Part shown: piece by piece, positions 54,038-63,775 of the stretch
How the letters are laid out: every line of letters begins with the position of its first letter
Position numbering within the stretch: the first letter of the stretch is position 1
DNA from: JAKZVK01 sp965248255
GTDB taxonomy: Bacteria > Acidobacteriota > Terriglobia > Bryobacterales > UBA6623
DNA length: 64,000 bases
NCBI GenBank assembly: GCA_965248255.1
Contig: CBDFIW010000004.1
Span: 2,852,001-2,916,000 of the forward strand
Direction of reading: 5' to 3'
Program-made: the position numbers and the translations under genes
Notes under the pieces: generated by a model
Told to the model about the DNA's origin: nothing
Databases searched by the model: none
Seen by the model: only the letters and a program-made list of their open reading frames with translations

Positions 54038-55201
54038 GTGTAGTGCGTCAAGCAGATTGCACCTTATGCAGGGCGGCACGTCCGCGCTTGACTTTCTCGA
54101 GGATGTCGGAGGCGGTCGCGGTCCAGATGAAGGGCGTGGGATGCCCGTTGTGCTGGGCGATGTAGTCGTCAATGGCGGCGACGAGCTCGTCCACGCTGCG
54201 AAACACGCCGCGGCGCAGGCGCTTGACGGTGAGATCGCGAAAGAATCGCTCGACCATGTTCAGCCACGACGCCGAGGTCGGGGTGAAATGAATGTGGAAG
54301 CGCGGGTGACGATCGAGCCAACGCTTCACAGCGGCATGCTTGTGGGTGGCATAGTTGTCCACGATGAGATGAAGCTGTTTGTCCTTGGGAGTGCGGCGGT
54401 CAATTAAGCGCAGGAAGCGCAGCCATTCCTGGTGGCTGTGTCGGGGCATGCACTCGGCGATCACGCTGCCGTCAAGGCTGTTGAGCGCCGCAAACAGGGT
54501 GGTCGTGCCGTTGCGCTTGTAATCGTGGGTCATCGTTTGGCCGCGTCCCTTTTTGAGCGGCAGGCCGGGCTGGGTGCGATCGAGGGCTTGGATTTGGGAC
54601 TTCTCATCGAGCGAGAGAACCAGAGCATGCTCAGGCGGATTGAGATAGAGTCCGACGATGTCGTCGAGTTTCTCGGCGAAACGCGGGTCATTGCTGAGCT
54701 TGAAGGTCTTGATGCGGTGGGGCTTGAGGCCATGGGCGCGCCAAATCCGTCCCACGGTGGAAGCGCTGACGCCGGCCGCGGCGGCCATGGTGCGGCGGCT
54801 CCAGTGGGTGGCGTTGGACGGCTTCTCGCGGGTGGTCTTGTGGATGATCTGCTGTACTTTCTGCTTCGAGACGGCAGGTTTACGACCGGGCCGTGGGGCG
54901 TCTTTTGCAATGCCGGCGATGCTGCTTTCGAGAAAGCGCGTGCGCCAGCGGGCCACCAACTGCCGCGAGACACCGAGCTGTGCGGCGATCTGCTTATTCT
55001 CGAGACCGTCGGCGGCCAGCAGGACAATCCTGGCTCGCAGGGCGAGACGAACGGCGACTTGGCAGCCGCGCGCGTAGCGGTCCAACTGCTTGCATTGCGC
55101 TGTGTTCAAAGTTACTGGTTGTGCTCTTCGCATCCCATGCCTCCTGTTAATAGAGACGATGGGAAGCCAATATAAGTTACATTATTTATGGTGCCCTACA
55201 C
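54038..55201 (-). mobile_element. IS630-family element, copy 3 (1164 bp)
   Basis: Starts GTGTAGTGCGTC and ends GCCCTACAC with TA at 54036-54037 and 55202-55203; the rebuilt site is CTAG. Its right end lies at the stop codon of the gene at 55201-55491. It is the second copy with T-to-G at the inverted repeat (GTGTAGGGC). Confidence 0.93.
54048..55133 (-). CDS. IS630-family transposase (copy 3)
   Basis: 361 aa, intact DDE residues as in the other copies. Private changes include Cys in G-C-Q-V-A-V-R and Ile in H-R-I-K-T-F-K. AGGAGG precedes the ATG. Confidence 0.93.
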   Translation of the reverse strand: MRRAQPVTLNTAQCKQLDRYARGCQVAVRLALRARIVLLAADGLENKQIAAQLGVSRQLVARWRTRFLESSIAGIAKDAPRPGRKPAVSKQKVQQIIHKTTREKPSNATHWSRRTMAAAAGVSASTVGRIWRAHGLKPHRIKTFKLSNDPRFAEKLDDIVGLYLNPPEHALVLSLDEKSQIQALDRTQPGLPLKKGRGQTMTHDYKRNGTTTLFAALNSLDGSVIAECMPRHSHQEWLRFLRLIDRRTPKDKQLHLIVDNYATHKHAAVKRWLDRHPRFHIHFTPTSASWLNMVERFFRDLTVKRLRRGVFRSVDELVAAIDDYIAQHNGHPTPFIWTATASDILEKVKRGRAALHKVQSA

Positions 55202-55491
55202 TAGCACTTGCCGCGGCGTATGCGTGCCCGGGGACGCGTCCGCACTCGTTCGTCCGGCAACGGCACACCCATCACCGTCGGTGAGGTCACCGGGCCCCCG
55301 CGTCCGCGCCCAGGCGTCGTGATGCCGGGTGGCGTAATCACTGTCGGCAGCACCAAAGCAGGTGTCTTTGGGATAGGGACGGGCGCTCCGTTGAAACCGG
55401 GCGTCGCCCCAACGCTACCCAAACCTCCAAACTGCCCCAAGGCGAAGGCGGGAACCAGCAGCGCCACCGCCATGATTGTCAAAAGCCTCAT
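55201..55491 (-). CDS. Small exported Pro/Gly-rich protein; stop codon formed at an IS630 junction
   Basis: 96 aa from ATG 55491, with GGAGAGG upstream. A signal peptide (L-L-T-I-M-A-V-A-L-L-V-P-A-F-A-L-G) precedes a Pro/Gly/Val-rich chain ending R-I-R-R-G-K-C. The last codon TAG uses the target TA plus the first G of the IS630 copy. No family recognised; an envelope or secreted protein is likely. Confidence 0.65.
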   Translation of the reverse strand: MRLLTIMAVALLVPAFALGQFGGLGSVGATPGFNGAPVPIPKTPALVLPTVITPPGITTPGRGRGGPVTSPTVMGVPLPDERVRTRPRARIRRGKC

Positions 55492-55737
55492 AGCCTCTCC
55501 TGTTCGAATCCGGCGCCAACACCCGAAGGCTGGCGCCTCACGCTCTGTGGCGTCGGTGCAAGTCTGAGGCCAGTTCGCTAACCTGTTGAAAACAAGGTGC
55601 ACAGAAGACCGCGATCAGGCTATAGAGCGGTCGATAAGCACCGTCATGATTGAATTCAACCACCCAGCAGTAGGGCCGAGCAGTAGGCGTGGAGAGCGTT
55701 GATCCCCGCAGTTCGCCGCGGCGATCCGATCCGCTTC

Positions 55738-56121
55738 ATGATGAATCGTGACGATTTCGAGCGTTTGGTTGACGAGGCCTGGGAGACCATACCTGAGGAG
55801 TTCCGGGAACGCTTCTCCAACGTGGCTGTCTTTGTCGAGGACGAACCCGGCCCTGAGTATCTCGCAGCCGGCCGCGTTCCGCGGGGTAGGACGTTGCTGG
55901 GGCTCTACCAAGGAGTCCCGCTGTCGAAAAGAGGCTTCGGTTACACCCTGGCGATGCCCGACCGCGTGACACTTTTCCAAGGGCCCATTGAGCGCGCGGC
56001 CCCCTCCTACAGCGATATTCCCCGGATGGTGTACGAAACCCTCTGGCACGAACTGGCGCACCACCTGGGGATGAACGAAAAAGAAGTGCGAGCCGCGGAG
56101 CGCCGGCGCGGAACGAGATGA
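55738..56121 (+). CDS. Small zinc metallopeptidase-like protein (DUF1025/MetX type)
   Basis: 127 aa from ATG 55738 (ATG 55741 is equally possible). M-N-R-D-D-F-E-R-L-V-D-E-A and L-W-H-E-L-A-H-H-L-G-M (HExxH) are the marks of the minigluzincin-like DUF1025 family, and the third ligand (E) is expected in the N-E-K-E-V segment. Cytosolic, role unknown. An upstream open stretch to TTG 55699 does not fit the family start. Confidence 0.8.
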   Translation: MMNRDDFERLVDEAWETIPEEFRERFSNVAVFVEDEPGPEYLAAGRVPRGRTLLGLYQGVPLSKRGFGYTLAMPDRVTLFQGPIERAAPSYSDIPRMVYETLWHELAHHLGMNEKEVRAAERRRGTR

Positions 56122-56282
56122 GTCCATGTGAAGCCCGAGCTCCTTGCCTTGCTTCATTCCGCCTGCTATACGCTAATAGCAGTCAACGCCCAGCCAGAGT
56201 TCGCAGCGTGAGGAGTTTACTTGCTGAATGGTGTCTGCGCATTCGCGCTCCGCCATTGTCTCGAATGAATCAGCAGCTCGGG

Positions 56283-57506
56283 TCACTTCACTCGAGCGCG
56301 CCAGGGGCCGAAGCCGATGAGCCAAGCCGGCAGGGCGTTTAGGATCGGCGCTCGTCGCAGCAGCCGCAGGGGCAGGGGCAATTGGAAGGGACGCGTGGAA
56401 TCAAGTGCTCCCGCAATCAGCCGCTTTTGGGCCACCGATTGGAAGGCTTGAATCACACGAGTCGGCCACCCTCGGCGGCGCTGCACGGCCGCCAAGTCCG
56501 AAAGGCGAATGCGACCGGCCTCCAGCGGACCGGTGAGGATATTGGCCGCCACGACGGCGTCCTGAATGGCGAGATTGATCCCCACCCCACCCACCGGCGA
56601 CATGATATGGGCGGCGTCCCCGATGAGCAGCAGCCCGGGCCGATACGAGCGCTCGACGAAGCCGGATTCCACCGAGAGCACGGCGACCTGTTTCCAATCT
56701 TCGAGAGCTTCGACCCGGTCCGCGAACTCCGGGGCCAGTTCCGCGATCGATGTGCGCAGAGCCCCTAACCCAGCTTCGCGCAGCCGTCGATATGTCCCCT
56801 TGGCAAACACGTAGGCCACCTGCCAGCAATCCGAACGATCAAATACGATCATCAGCCGGCCCGTCTGGACCCGAAACGTGATGTTCTCGGTGGCAACGTC
56901 GGTCGGGTAGCGCGGCAGACGAAACCAGAGGACATCCATCGGAGAGGATGTCTTCACGGACCGAAAACCCGCCAAATGACGCACCAGGGAGCCACGACCA
57001 TCAGCACCCACCGTCAGCACTGCGCGAATCTGACGCCGTCCGTCGTCGGAACGGTAACGAACGCCCCGAATCACTCCGTCCTCTTCAACCAATTCCTCGA
57101 CTCTTCCGCCCATCAACAACTGGAAATTCGGATACGCCCGTGCCTTGGCAGTAATGAACCCCAAGAAATCCACCTGCGGAAGCATCGTGATAAAGGGATA
57201 CGCCGTTCTCAAGCGCCTGAACTCCGCTATGGTTACGCCGGCGGCGGGAGTTTGGATCACCGCGGCATGAATCTTCGAGTGGCGGAGTTGCAGCAGCCCC
57301 TCCGCAAGACCCAACTGATCCATGATCTCCATCACGGCGGGGTGGATCGTATCACCGCGGAAGTCACGGTCAAAATCGGAATGGGACTCGACGACGGTGA
57401 CAGGAACGCCGGCGCGAGCCAGCAAGAATCCAAGGACTGCCCCCGCGGGTCCGGCCCCGACAATGCAGCATTGCGTTTCCACTACGTCCTGCGCTTCGTA
57501 CTGCAT
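56283..57506 (-). CDS. FAD-dependent monooxygenase/oxidoreductase
   Basis: 407 aa. The N-terminal dinucleotide site is C-C-I-V-G-A-G-P-A-G-A, the second family motif L-L-I-G-D-A-A-H-I-M-S-P-V-G-G-V-G-I-N holds the G-D residues. The pattern fits the class A flavin monooxygenases (UbiH/PHBH-like). Such enzymes hydroxylate aromatic or quinone-like substrates with NAD(P)H and O2. The gene stands alone, 134 bases from lipA. Confidence 0.86.
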   Translation of the reverse strand: MQYEAQDVVETQCCIVGAGPAGAVLGFLLARAGVPVTVVESHSDFDRDFRGDTIHPAVMEIMDQLGLAEGLLQLRHSKIHAAVIQTPAAGVTIAEFRRLRTAYPFITMLPQVDFLGFITAKARAYPNFQLLMGGRVEELVEEDGVIRGVRYRSDDGRRQIRAVLTVGADGRGSLVRHLAGFRSVKTSSPMDVLWFRLPRYPTDVATENITFRVQTGRLMIVFDRSDCWQVAYVFAKGTYRRLREAGLGALRTSIAELAPEFADRVEALEDWKQVAVLSVESGFVERSYRPGLLLIGDAAHIMSPVGGVGINLAIQDAVVAANILTGPLEAGRIRLSDLAAVQRRRGWPTRVIQAFQSVAQKRLIAGALDSTRPFQLPLPLRLLRRAPILNALPAWLIGFGPWRARVK

Positions 57507-57640
57507 GGTTGATCCAAGAACAGGCTCGGCATTCGGCTGCTGAAGCTCACGGTGCTTTTTGTGCCGACTTTGCCCGGTTGAGCGTACGGTGCCCCGATTG
57601 TAGCGGCCGGTGCCGTGGGAACGGAGGAGAACGCCTGCGG

Positions 57641-58582
57641 CTACCGGTGGGCTTGGTCGGCGTGGTAGGAACTGCGGACGAGCGGGCCGGCTTCGACGTG
57701 GCGAAAGCCCATCTGCTCGCCTGCGCGTTTCAGGTCGGCGAACTCGGCGGGGGTGTAGTAGCGGCGAATCGGCAGGTGGTCGCGCGAAGGACGCAGGTAT
57801 TGTCCAACGGTGACAATGTCAACCTGGTGAGCGCGCAGGTCCCGCATCACCGCAACCACCTCATCCTCGGTTTCGCCCAACCCCAACATCATTCCTGACT
57901 TCGTAGGGACGTCGGGGGCGGCCTGTTTGGCGTGAAGCAGCATGTCGAGCGAGCGACGGTAGTCCGAGCCGCGGCGAACGTCGTAGTAAAGCCGTGGGAC
58001 GGTTTCCACGTTGTGATTGAGCCCGTCCGGACGGGCCACGAGCACGATTTCCATGGCCTCGTGCGAGCCCATAAAATCCGGAACCAGCACTTCGACCTTG
58101 CATGCGGGAACGCGTTCTCGAATCGCACGAATCGTCAGCGCGAATAGCTCAGCCCCGCCGTCTTTGCGGTCGTCGCGGTTGACCGAGGTCACGACGGCGT
58201 AACGCAGCCGCAACGCCGCCACGGCAGCGGCCACTCGGCGCGGCTCGTCGTAGTCGACCTCCAAAGGGGCGCCCTTGTGCACGGCGCAGAAACCGCAGCG
58301 CCGCGTGCAGACATTGCCCAGGATCATGAACGTTGCCGTCAACCGGTTCCAGCAGTCACCGACGTTGGGGCAGGCCGCGCTTTCGCAAACCGTGTGCAGC
58401 CCAAGGCCGGTCACGAGGGCTTTGAGGCGGCTGTAGTTCTCGCCGATCGGCGCCGGTGCGCGGAGCCAGTCGGGACGGCGTCCGGCGGGGCCGGGGTGAG
58501 GACCGTCGTACGCGGGCACGAGAGGTTTGGCGCGCGGTGGCGCGCTGGTGCCGGTGCGTCCGATTTGGATCAGGTCGGGCAT
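57641..58582 (-). CDS. lipA: Lipoyl synthase
   Basis: 313 aa from ATG 58582 (a TTG two codons upstream is possible). C-E-S-A-A-C-P-N-V-G-D-C-W supplies the auxiliary cluster Cys set, C-T-R-R-C-G-F-C the radical-SAM CxxxCxxC cluster, and R-S-S-Y-H-A at the C-terminus is the conserved Ser region. It inserts two sulfurs into octanoyl groups on lipoyl domains. It is 26 bases downstream of the ABC ATPase gene on the same strand. Confidence 0.96.
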   Translation of the reverse strand: MPDLIQIGRTGTSAPPRAKPLVPAYDGPHPGPAGRRPDWLRAPAPIGENYSRLKALVTGLGLHTVCESAACPNVGDCWNRLTATFMILGNVCTRRCGFCAVHKGAPLEVDYDEPRRVAAAVAALRLRYAVVTSVNRDDRKDGGAELFALTIRAIRERVPACKVEVLVPDFMGSHEAMEIVLVARPDGLNHNVETVPRLYYDVRRGSDYRRSLDMLLHAKQAAPDVPTKSGMMLGLGETEDEVVAVMRDLRAHQVDIVTVGQYLRPSRDHLPIRRYYTPAEFADLKRAGEQMGFRHVEAGPLVRSSYHADQAHR

Positions 58583-58608
58583 CCGCAAGCTCGCCGGTGA
58601 GTCGGCGC

Positions 58609-59349
58609 CTATTTTATCTTCTCGTCTTTCTCGACCTTGCCGTCGCGGAGATGGATGACCCGATGGGTATGCATGGCGATATCGTGTTCATGGGTGACGA
58701 CGATGATGGTGTTGCCCTGCCGGTGGAGGCGGTCGAACAGTGACATGATTTCGGCGCCGGTTGCGGAGTCGAGGTTCCCGGTCGGCTCGTCGGCGAGCAG
58801 AATCGAGGGCGTGTTGACGAGAGCGCGGGCGATGGCGACGCGTTGCCGCTGCCCGCCGGAGAGTTCGTTCGGCTTGTGGTGCATGCGGTCGAGCAGGTCC
58901 ACTTGCTGAATCGCCCTGCGCGCGCCTTCAAGCCGCTGCTCCAGTGCAGTGCCGCTATAGACTAAGGGCAACTCGACGTTCTGCAAAGCGCTCAACCGCG
59001 GGAGCAGGTTGAAGGTCTGAAAGACGAAGCCGATCTCCTTGTTGCGGATCGCCGCCAATTCGTTGTCATTCAAGTTGCTGACCAGCCGTCCCGCAATGTA
59101 GTACTGGCCCTGCGACGGCGTGTCGAGGCAGCCGATCAGGTTCATCAGAGTCGACTTGCCGGATCCCGAGGGGCCCATGATGGCGACGTACTCGCCTTTG
59201 GCGATCTCGACGTCCACGGCCGAGACCGCATGGATCTCTTGGTCGCCCATGACGTAGCTCTTCCAGAGGTCGTACGTGCGAATGACGACGCCTTTGTCGC
59301 GCAGTTGTTCGCCTCGGTCTTGTTCGGTTGCGGTCAGTACTTCGGGCAT
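58609..59349 (-). CDS. ABC transporter ATP-binding protein (LolD/MacB type)
   Basis: 246 aa. Walker [11 protein letters not shown]-loop F-Q-T-F-N-L, signature L-S-G-G-Q-R-Q-R, Walker [13 protein letters not shown] and H-loop V-T-H-E-H are complete. The family serves lipoprotein release or MacB-type efflux. No permease gene lies next to it in the window. It is between an AKR-like gene and lipA on the minus strand. Confidence 0.92.
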   Translation of the reverse strand: MPEVLTATEQDRGEQLRDKGVVIRTYDLWKSYVMGDQEIHAVSAVDVEIAKGEYVAIMGPSGSGKSTLMNLIGCLDTPSQGQYYIAGRLVSNLNDNELAAIRNKEIGFVFQTFNLLPRLSALQNVELPLVYSGTALEQRLEGARRAIQQVDLLDRMHHKPNELSGGQRQRVAIARALVNTPSILLADEPTGNLDSATGAEIMSLFDRLHRQGNTIIVVTHEHDIAMHTHRVIHLRDGKVEKDEKIK

Positions 59350-59429
59350 GATCGTTCGGCCGCTCGCGCGTTCGGCACCGGCCTGGAAAAGTTACCTTCC
59401 GGGTTTCAGTGTATCAATCGGTTGCGGGC

Positions 59430-60266
59430 TCACCAGAAGTCGCGGGCGTGCTTTCTGACGCGGTCGCCGTGGTGGCGGAGCACTTCGTAAGTGCTTGGGT
59501 CCGGTGGGCGCCAGTCGTCGAGCAGAGCCAGGTCCTGTTCCAGTTCCGCACGATTGCCGGGCGCGGTGAGCGCGACGGAAACGGCGGGATGCGCCAGACA
59601 GAAGCGGTAGCATTCCGGCGCCGGGGGCGGTTCGAAGCCCGGCGGATCGTCAGGCGTCGGCCCCATCAGGTCGCCCCAACGTAGTCCGGTGAAGGTAACG
59701 ACCGGCATCGGCCGCTCTCGGGTGATCGGGAAGACTTCGGTCTCCGCGCCTCGATGGGCGGCGTTGTAACGGATCATCAGCAGGTCAAGGTAGTGTCCGT
59801 CCTCCTGCGTGGTCGCCTGAGCCCAGCCCGCGGCGAGCTTGCGCTGGTGGCTGGTGAGGCCGATGAGCTTGAGGGCGCCTTCGCTTTTGAGGCGGCTCAG
59901 CGTATCCCATGCCCCGCCTGGAGCGATGAGCCGCTGCCACTCGTCCTCGGACTCCACGTAGTAAAGGGTTGCCACGTCGAGATAGTCGGTCTTGAGCTGA
60001 TCGAGGATCCAGGCGAACTCGCGCTCGGCTTCCTCCGCGCCGGACGACTTGAACTGGGCCGCAACGACCACGTCTTTCCGTCTCGGACCGAGGGCGGCGA
60101 CCGTTCTCGACAAACCGTCAGGCTTTCCGCACCAATTGAGGTAGTTCAGGCCACGGTCAAGCGCGTGAGCGACATCCTCGGGGCGCAGGTGCGTGTTGCC
60201 TCGAGTGGCCAGACCGAGGCGATGGACGGACGGTAGGCCGGGCGCCAGTTCAACGGTCTTGCGCAT
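59430..60266 (-). CDS. Aldo/keto reductase-like protein with altered catalytic residues
   Basis: 278 aa with AKR-type barrel segments (A-L-D-R-G-L-N-Y-L-N-W, L-K-T-D-Y-L-D-V-A, I-G-L-T-S-H-Q-R-K-L). The usual catalytic Asp, Lys and His positions read N (L-N-W), Q (V-A-A-Q-F) and Y (L-Y-Y-V-E), so the classical tetrad is not conserved. It may be an oxidoreductase of changed chemistry or a non-enzymatic relative. First gene of the AKR-ABC-lipA row. Confidence 0.72.
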   Translation of the reverse strand: MRKTVELAPGLPSVHRLGLATRGNTHLRPEDVAHALDRGLNYLNWCGKPDGLSRTVAALGPRRKDVVVAAQFKSSGAEEAEREFAWILDQLKTDYLDVATLYYVESEDEWQRLIAPGGAWDTLSRLKSEGALKLIGLTSHQRKLAAGWAQATTQEDGHYLDLLMIRYNAAHRGAETEVFPITRERPMPVVTFTGLRWGDLMGPTPDDPPGFEPPPAPECYRFCLAHPAVSVALTAPGNRAELEQDLALLDDWRPPDPSTYEVLRHHGDRVRKHARDFW

Positions 60267-60449
60267 CGGTTCCCCAGGATCAATCGGCCAGACCTAACAC
60301 TAGTGCTTGATGACGCCGGCCAAGGCCGACTATTGCTAGCCTACACGCAACCGCAGACAAGAACCGGCGCAGGCTTCGATGCCCCGTAGCCGCCCATCAA
60401 ACCGTGCTGCGAAACGTGAGAGGGCTGAGCGGCGCACATGGGTGTACTA

Positions 60450-61613
60450 GCGTAGTGCGTCAAGCAGATTGCACCTTATGCAGGGCGGCACGTCCGCGCT
60501 TGACTTTCTCGAGGATGTCGGAGGCGGTCGCGGTCCAGATGAAGGGCGTGGGATGCCCGTTGTGCTGGGCGATGTAGTCGTCAATGGCGGCGACGAGCTC
60601 GTCCACGCTGCGAAACACGCCGCGGCGCAGGCGCTTGACGGTGAGATCGCGAAAGAATCGCTCGACCATGTTCAGCCACGACGCCGAGGTCGGGGTGAAA
60701 TGAATGTGGAAGCGCGGGTGACGATCGAGCCAACGCTTCACAGCGGCATGCTTGTGGGTGGCATAGTTGTCCACGATGAGATGAAGCTGTTTGTCCTTGG
60801 GAGTGCGGCGGTCAATTAAGCGCAGGAAGCGCAGCCATTCCTGGTGGCTGTGTCGGGGCATGCACTCGGCGATCACGCTGCCGTCAAGGCTGTTGAGCGC
60901 CGCAAACAGGGTGGTCGTGCCGTTGCGCTTGTAATCGTGGGTCATCGTTTGGCCGCGTCCCTTTTTGAGCGGCAGGCCGGGCTGGGTGCGATCGAGGGCT
61001 TGGATTTGGGACTTCTCATCGAGCGAGAGAACCAGAGCATGCTCAGGCGGATTGAGATAGAGTCCGACGATGTCGTCGAGTTTCTCGGCGAAACGCGGGT
61101 CATTGCTGAGCTTGAGGGTCTTGACGCGGTGGGGCTTGAGGCCATGGGCGCGCCAAATCCGTCCCACGGTGGAAGCGCTGACGCCGGCCGCGGCGGCCAT
61201 GGTGCGGCGGCTCCAGTGGGTGGCGTTGGACGGTTTCTCGCGGGTGGTCTTGTGGATGATCTGCTGTACTTTCTGCTTCGAGACGGCAGGTTTACGACCG
61301 GGCCGTGGGGCGTCTTTTGCAATGCCGGCGATGCTGCTTTCGAGAAAGCGCGTGCGCCAGCGGGCCACCAACTGCCGCGAGACACCGAGCTGTGCGGCGA
61401 TCTGCTTATTCTCGAGACCGTCGGCGGCCAGCAGGACAATCCTGGCTCGCAGGGCGAGACGAACGGCGACTTGGCGGCCGCGCGCGTAGCGGTCCAACTG
61501 CTTGCATTGCGCTGTGTTCAAAGTTACTGGTTGTGCTCTTCGCATCCCATGCCTCCTGTTAATAGAGACGATGGGAAGTCAATATAAGTTACATTATTTA
61601 TGGTGTACTACAC
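60450..61613 (-). mobile_element. IS630-family element, copy 4 (1164 bp)
   Basis: Starts GCGTAGTGCGTC and ends GTACTACAC with TA at 60448-60449 and 61614-61615; the rebuilt site is CTAG. It lies within or at the end of the DUF2339 gene on the minus strand. Confidence 0.93.
60460..61545 (-). CDS. IS630-family transposase (copy 4)
   Basis: 361 aa; the encoded protein appears identical to that of copy 2, which suggests these are the two most recently related copies. DDE residues are intact and AGGAGG precedes the ATG. Confidence 0.93.
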   Translation of the reverse strand: MRRAQPVTLNTAQCKQLDRYARGRQVAVRLALRARIVLLAADGLENKQIAAQLGVSRQLVARWRTRFLESSIAGIAKDAPRPGRKPAVSKQKVQQIIHKTTREKPSNATHWSRRTMAAAAGVSASTVGRIWRAHGLKPHRVKTLKLSNDPRFAEKLDDIVGLYLNPPEHALVLSLDEKSQIQALDRTQPGLPLKKGRGQTMTHDYKRNGTTTLFAALNSLDGSVIAECMPRHSHQEWLRFLRLIDRRTPKDKQLHLIVDNYATHKHAAVKRWLDRHPRFHIHFTPTSASWLNMVERFFRDLTVKRLRRGVFRSVDELVAAIDDYIAQHNGHPTPFIWTATASDILEKVKRGRAALHKVQSA

Positions 61614-62430
61614 TAGGACGCCGAGCCCCAAGAAGACCCGGTCCGGACCCATACGATCAAGGATCCATACCGCCTCATAGAACGCCGTCGCGGCCAACGC
61701 GAGAATCATCAGCACCGGCCAACCTCGCCGGCGCGCTAGCGTGAACAGACCGAAGTCCAACATCAGAACGTACGCGAACAGCCCGATCGGATTGTCGCTG
61801 CCGGTCGAGAGCAAAATCGGCGTCGCAAAACCGCCCACCAGGCCCAGTAGCGCAATGTCGCGCGCACGGTGCCGCCACGACAGTAGGCCGCAGGTCACCG
61901 TGATCAGGATCATCAACACGTACGCAAGGCCGCCGCCGATCAGCTCATACAAAACACGCGCCGACCAGACCGAGACATAAAGGATCACGATGCCCCCGCC
62001 CGCGAGGGCGTTGGCCGTGGTGGCGTACTCGCGCTTGCGAAGCGTCTCTGCGAAAGCAATGGCGCCGAGACCGACACTCAGCCCGATCGCGACGCGGACA
62101 ATCGGGGGAATCAGACCGTGCTCGATGGCGTATCGCAAGAACATCACTGCCGCCAGCGCGAGGACGATGGCACCCAGCACGGCGGCCCCGCGAATGCCGA
62201 TCCACTGCTCCCAGTCGACGCCGCTGGAAACAGGGGGCACGGCCTCAGGAGGTTGCTGGCCAGGGGGTGTTCGTTGCGGTTCCTGCGGCTTGAGGGGGGC
62301 CGGTGGTGCTTTGGGGGTTGCCGGTGCAGCCGGAAAAGGAGGCGGAAAAGGAGGCGGCGCGGCCGCCTTGGCGGGCGCAGATTCCTTTGCGGGAGCTTCC
62401 TCCGCAGGGACTCGGGCCGCTTGGTGTGGT
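61614..62430 (-). pseudogene. DUF2339 membrane protein, internal part, cut at both ends
   Basis: From about 62430 a Pro/Ala-rich linker (A-P-A-K-E-S-A-P-A-K) leads into D-W-E-Q-W-I-G-I-R-G-A-A-V-L-G and many membrane helices (V-L-A-L-A-A-V-M-F-L, I-V-I-L-Y-V-S-V-W), the DUF2339 pattern. It stops after V-F-L-G-L-G-V-L where IS630 copy 4 is inserted. The N-terminus is missing, and the frame starts in a methyltransferase gene in another frame. Full-length DUF2339 proteins have about 800 or more residues. Confidence 0.78.
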
Positions 62431-63013
62431 GATACGTCCCAAACGCCATGACGAGATCGAGGGTGTCGTCGGGGAGAGGGATCGACTCGGCGGGCGAGCA
62501 GAGATAACGGATGTTGGTGTCGTGACCGAATGAAAGTTGTCGGATGTTTTGCTGGGTGATGCGCTGCGTCTGTTTGCTGACCTCGACGTGGTAAAGGTCT
62601 TTGCACTCGGAACGCAGCATCATCGCCAACGAGTGGCCGGTGCCGCCTACCTCCATGCAGGTCTTGTCGCGAAGATCAATGTCCTTGAGTTCAGGAAGCA
62701 TTCGGTGCGCGCTCTTGTTGAAGGATTTTCCACGGAAATAGTCCTGCACGGTGTCGGTGTGCTTTCGAAGCCGGCAAGTGGGAAATTCCTCTACATGCTC
62801 ATCCCAGTAGTCGACTTCTTCTTGGAGAGCGCGGTGGGAGGGATTGCACGAGATGAAATCGAGAATGCCGCTGTCAGATTCAACGGTCAGGCCGCAGGGC
62901 TCGCACCGTAGTGCCGCGAGGGGCTGTCTGCACTGAGGGCAGAGGTAAGCATCTGATACGGGGGAAACTTCGGCGGGCCGGTTGTCCAGGGCCAGTTTCG
63001 TCGTCGTCTGCAT
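62431..63013 (-). pseudogene. SAM-dependent methyltransferase, N-terminal part
   Basis: From ATG 63013 (GAAGGAA upstream) a small zinc-ribbon-like start (C-P-Q-C ... C-E-P-C, Trm112-like) precedes a Rossmann SAM domain with T-C-M-E-V-G-G-T-G-H-S (motif I), and L-P-D-D-T-L-D-L-V-M-A-F-G-T-Y-H-H (motif IV region). At about 62430 the gene ends abruptly and DUF2339 sequence begins in another frame. About 194 codons remain. Substrate unknown. Confidence 0.75.
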
Positions 63014-63775
63014 GGATGGAGTTCCTTCGGGCTATCTTCCTGGGTATCTGGTGCAGCGTCCTCGAGGAATCGTTCGTGTAGGCCTGTGTGGGCACGATAT
63101 GTCGCTGAGCTGTCCAAATTAGCGCTGGCCAGTCGTTGTTGGACAAGGTAAGCCCTTTGCTTGCACTCAACGGGGATGGCACGCGTAGGGCAGACCCCCT
63201 CACTAGCGGGATGCTGTCCAAGATGCAGGCGCTAGACGCCTCGTAGCTTCCCCTACGCTCCTTCAGGGCTTGTCGCGATTTTGTTTCGGTGCCCCACGGT
63301 TCCGCCTGACGGCTCCACCGTGGGCTACTACCCTTCCGTCCGCTTCGCGGACTCGCCTCCTGTCTGGTCTGGTAGACCGAGATCAGAGTGAGGTTTTCGT
63401 CGAGCCCGTCCGATAACCCTACGTGTTGAGGCGAGCCAGGTGGGCAAGACATGGCGCTGAGACGCTAATTTGGACAAGTCAGCGAGATGTCGTGCCCACG
63501 GGCTCGGCATGCCGGGACCGCATGGCAACGATATCTTCGAGACAATCCACCCGAGGAGATCGAGAAAGGGAACGTCTTGTTGGGAGCACCTTGTTGTGGG
63601 GATCGACGCCGGACCAGGGAATCTTTACGGAGGCATCCGGTGGGTGGGTGTTGCCGGGTCGAGCGTGGGCCACGTCGCGGAGCTGCCACGCCCCTGGGTC
63701 CCGCCACGTCGTAGTGCCTAAGGTGTACCACTGGGACCGGCATTCCCTTGGGTGGTGTTACGATAGTTCCGCCGC
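63014..63775. other. Gene-free region with REP-like repeats
   Basis: No gene is supported in about 760 bases. The middle (63245-63375) is a REP-like cluster; the rest has no recognisable feature. The GTG start of the DUF2339 N-terminus is at the end. Confidence 0.6.
63245..63375. repeat. REP-like palindrome cluster, inverted relative to 15528
   Basis: Contains CCCACGGT ... ACCGTGGG and GTCCGCTTCGCGGAC. The 24 bases at 63337-63360 are the exact complement of 15540-15563. CTTCAGGGCT near 63260 resembles CCTTTCAGGGCT at 9273. Confidence 0.7.

Noticed and set aside
55500..55520. TTCGAATCC resembling a tRNA T-arm
   Set aside because: No matching stem, anticodon arm or acceptor arm is found around it.
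60331..60449. Possible group II intron fragment left of IS630 copy 4
   Set aside because: A short stretch (CGCCCATCAAACCGTGCTGCG) recalls intron-flanking sequence, but no domain V or reverse transcriptase is visible.
61608..62606. First ~60 codons of the DUF2339-frame ORF upstream of 62430
   Set aside because: They lie within the methyltransferase fragment in another frame and carry no DUF2339 features.
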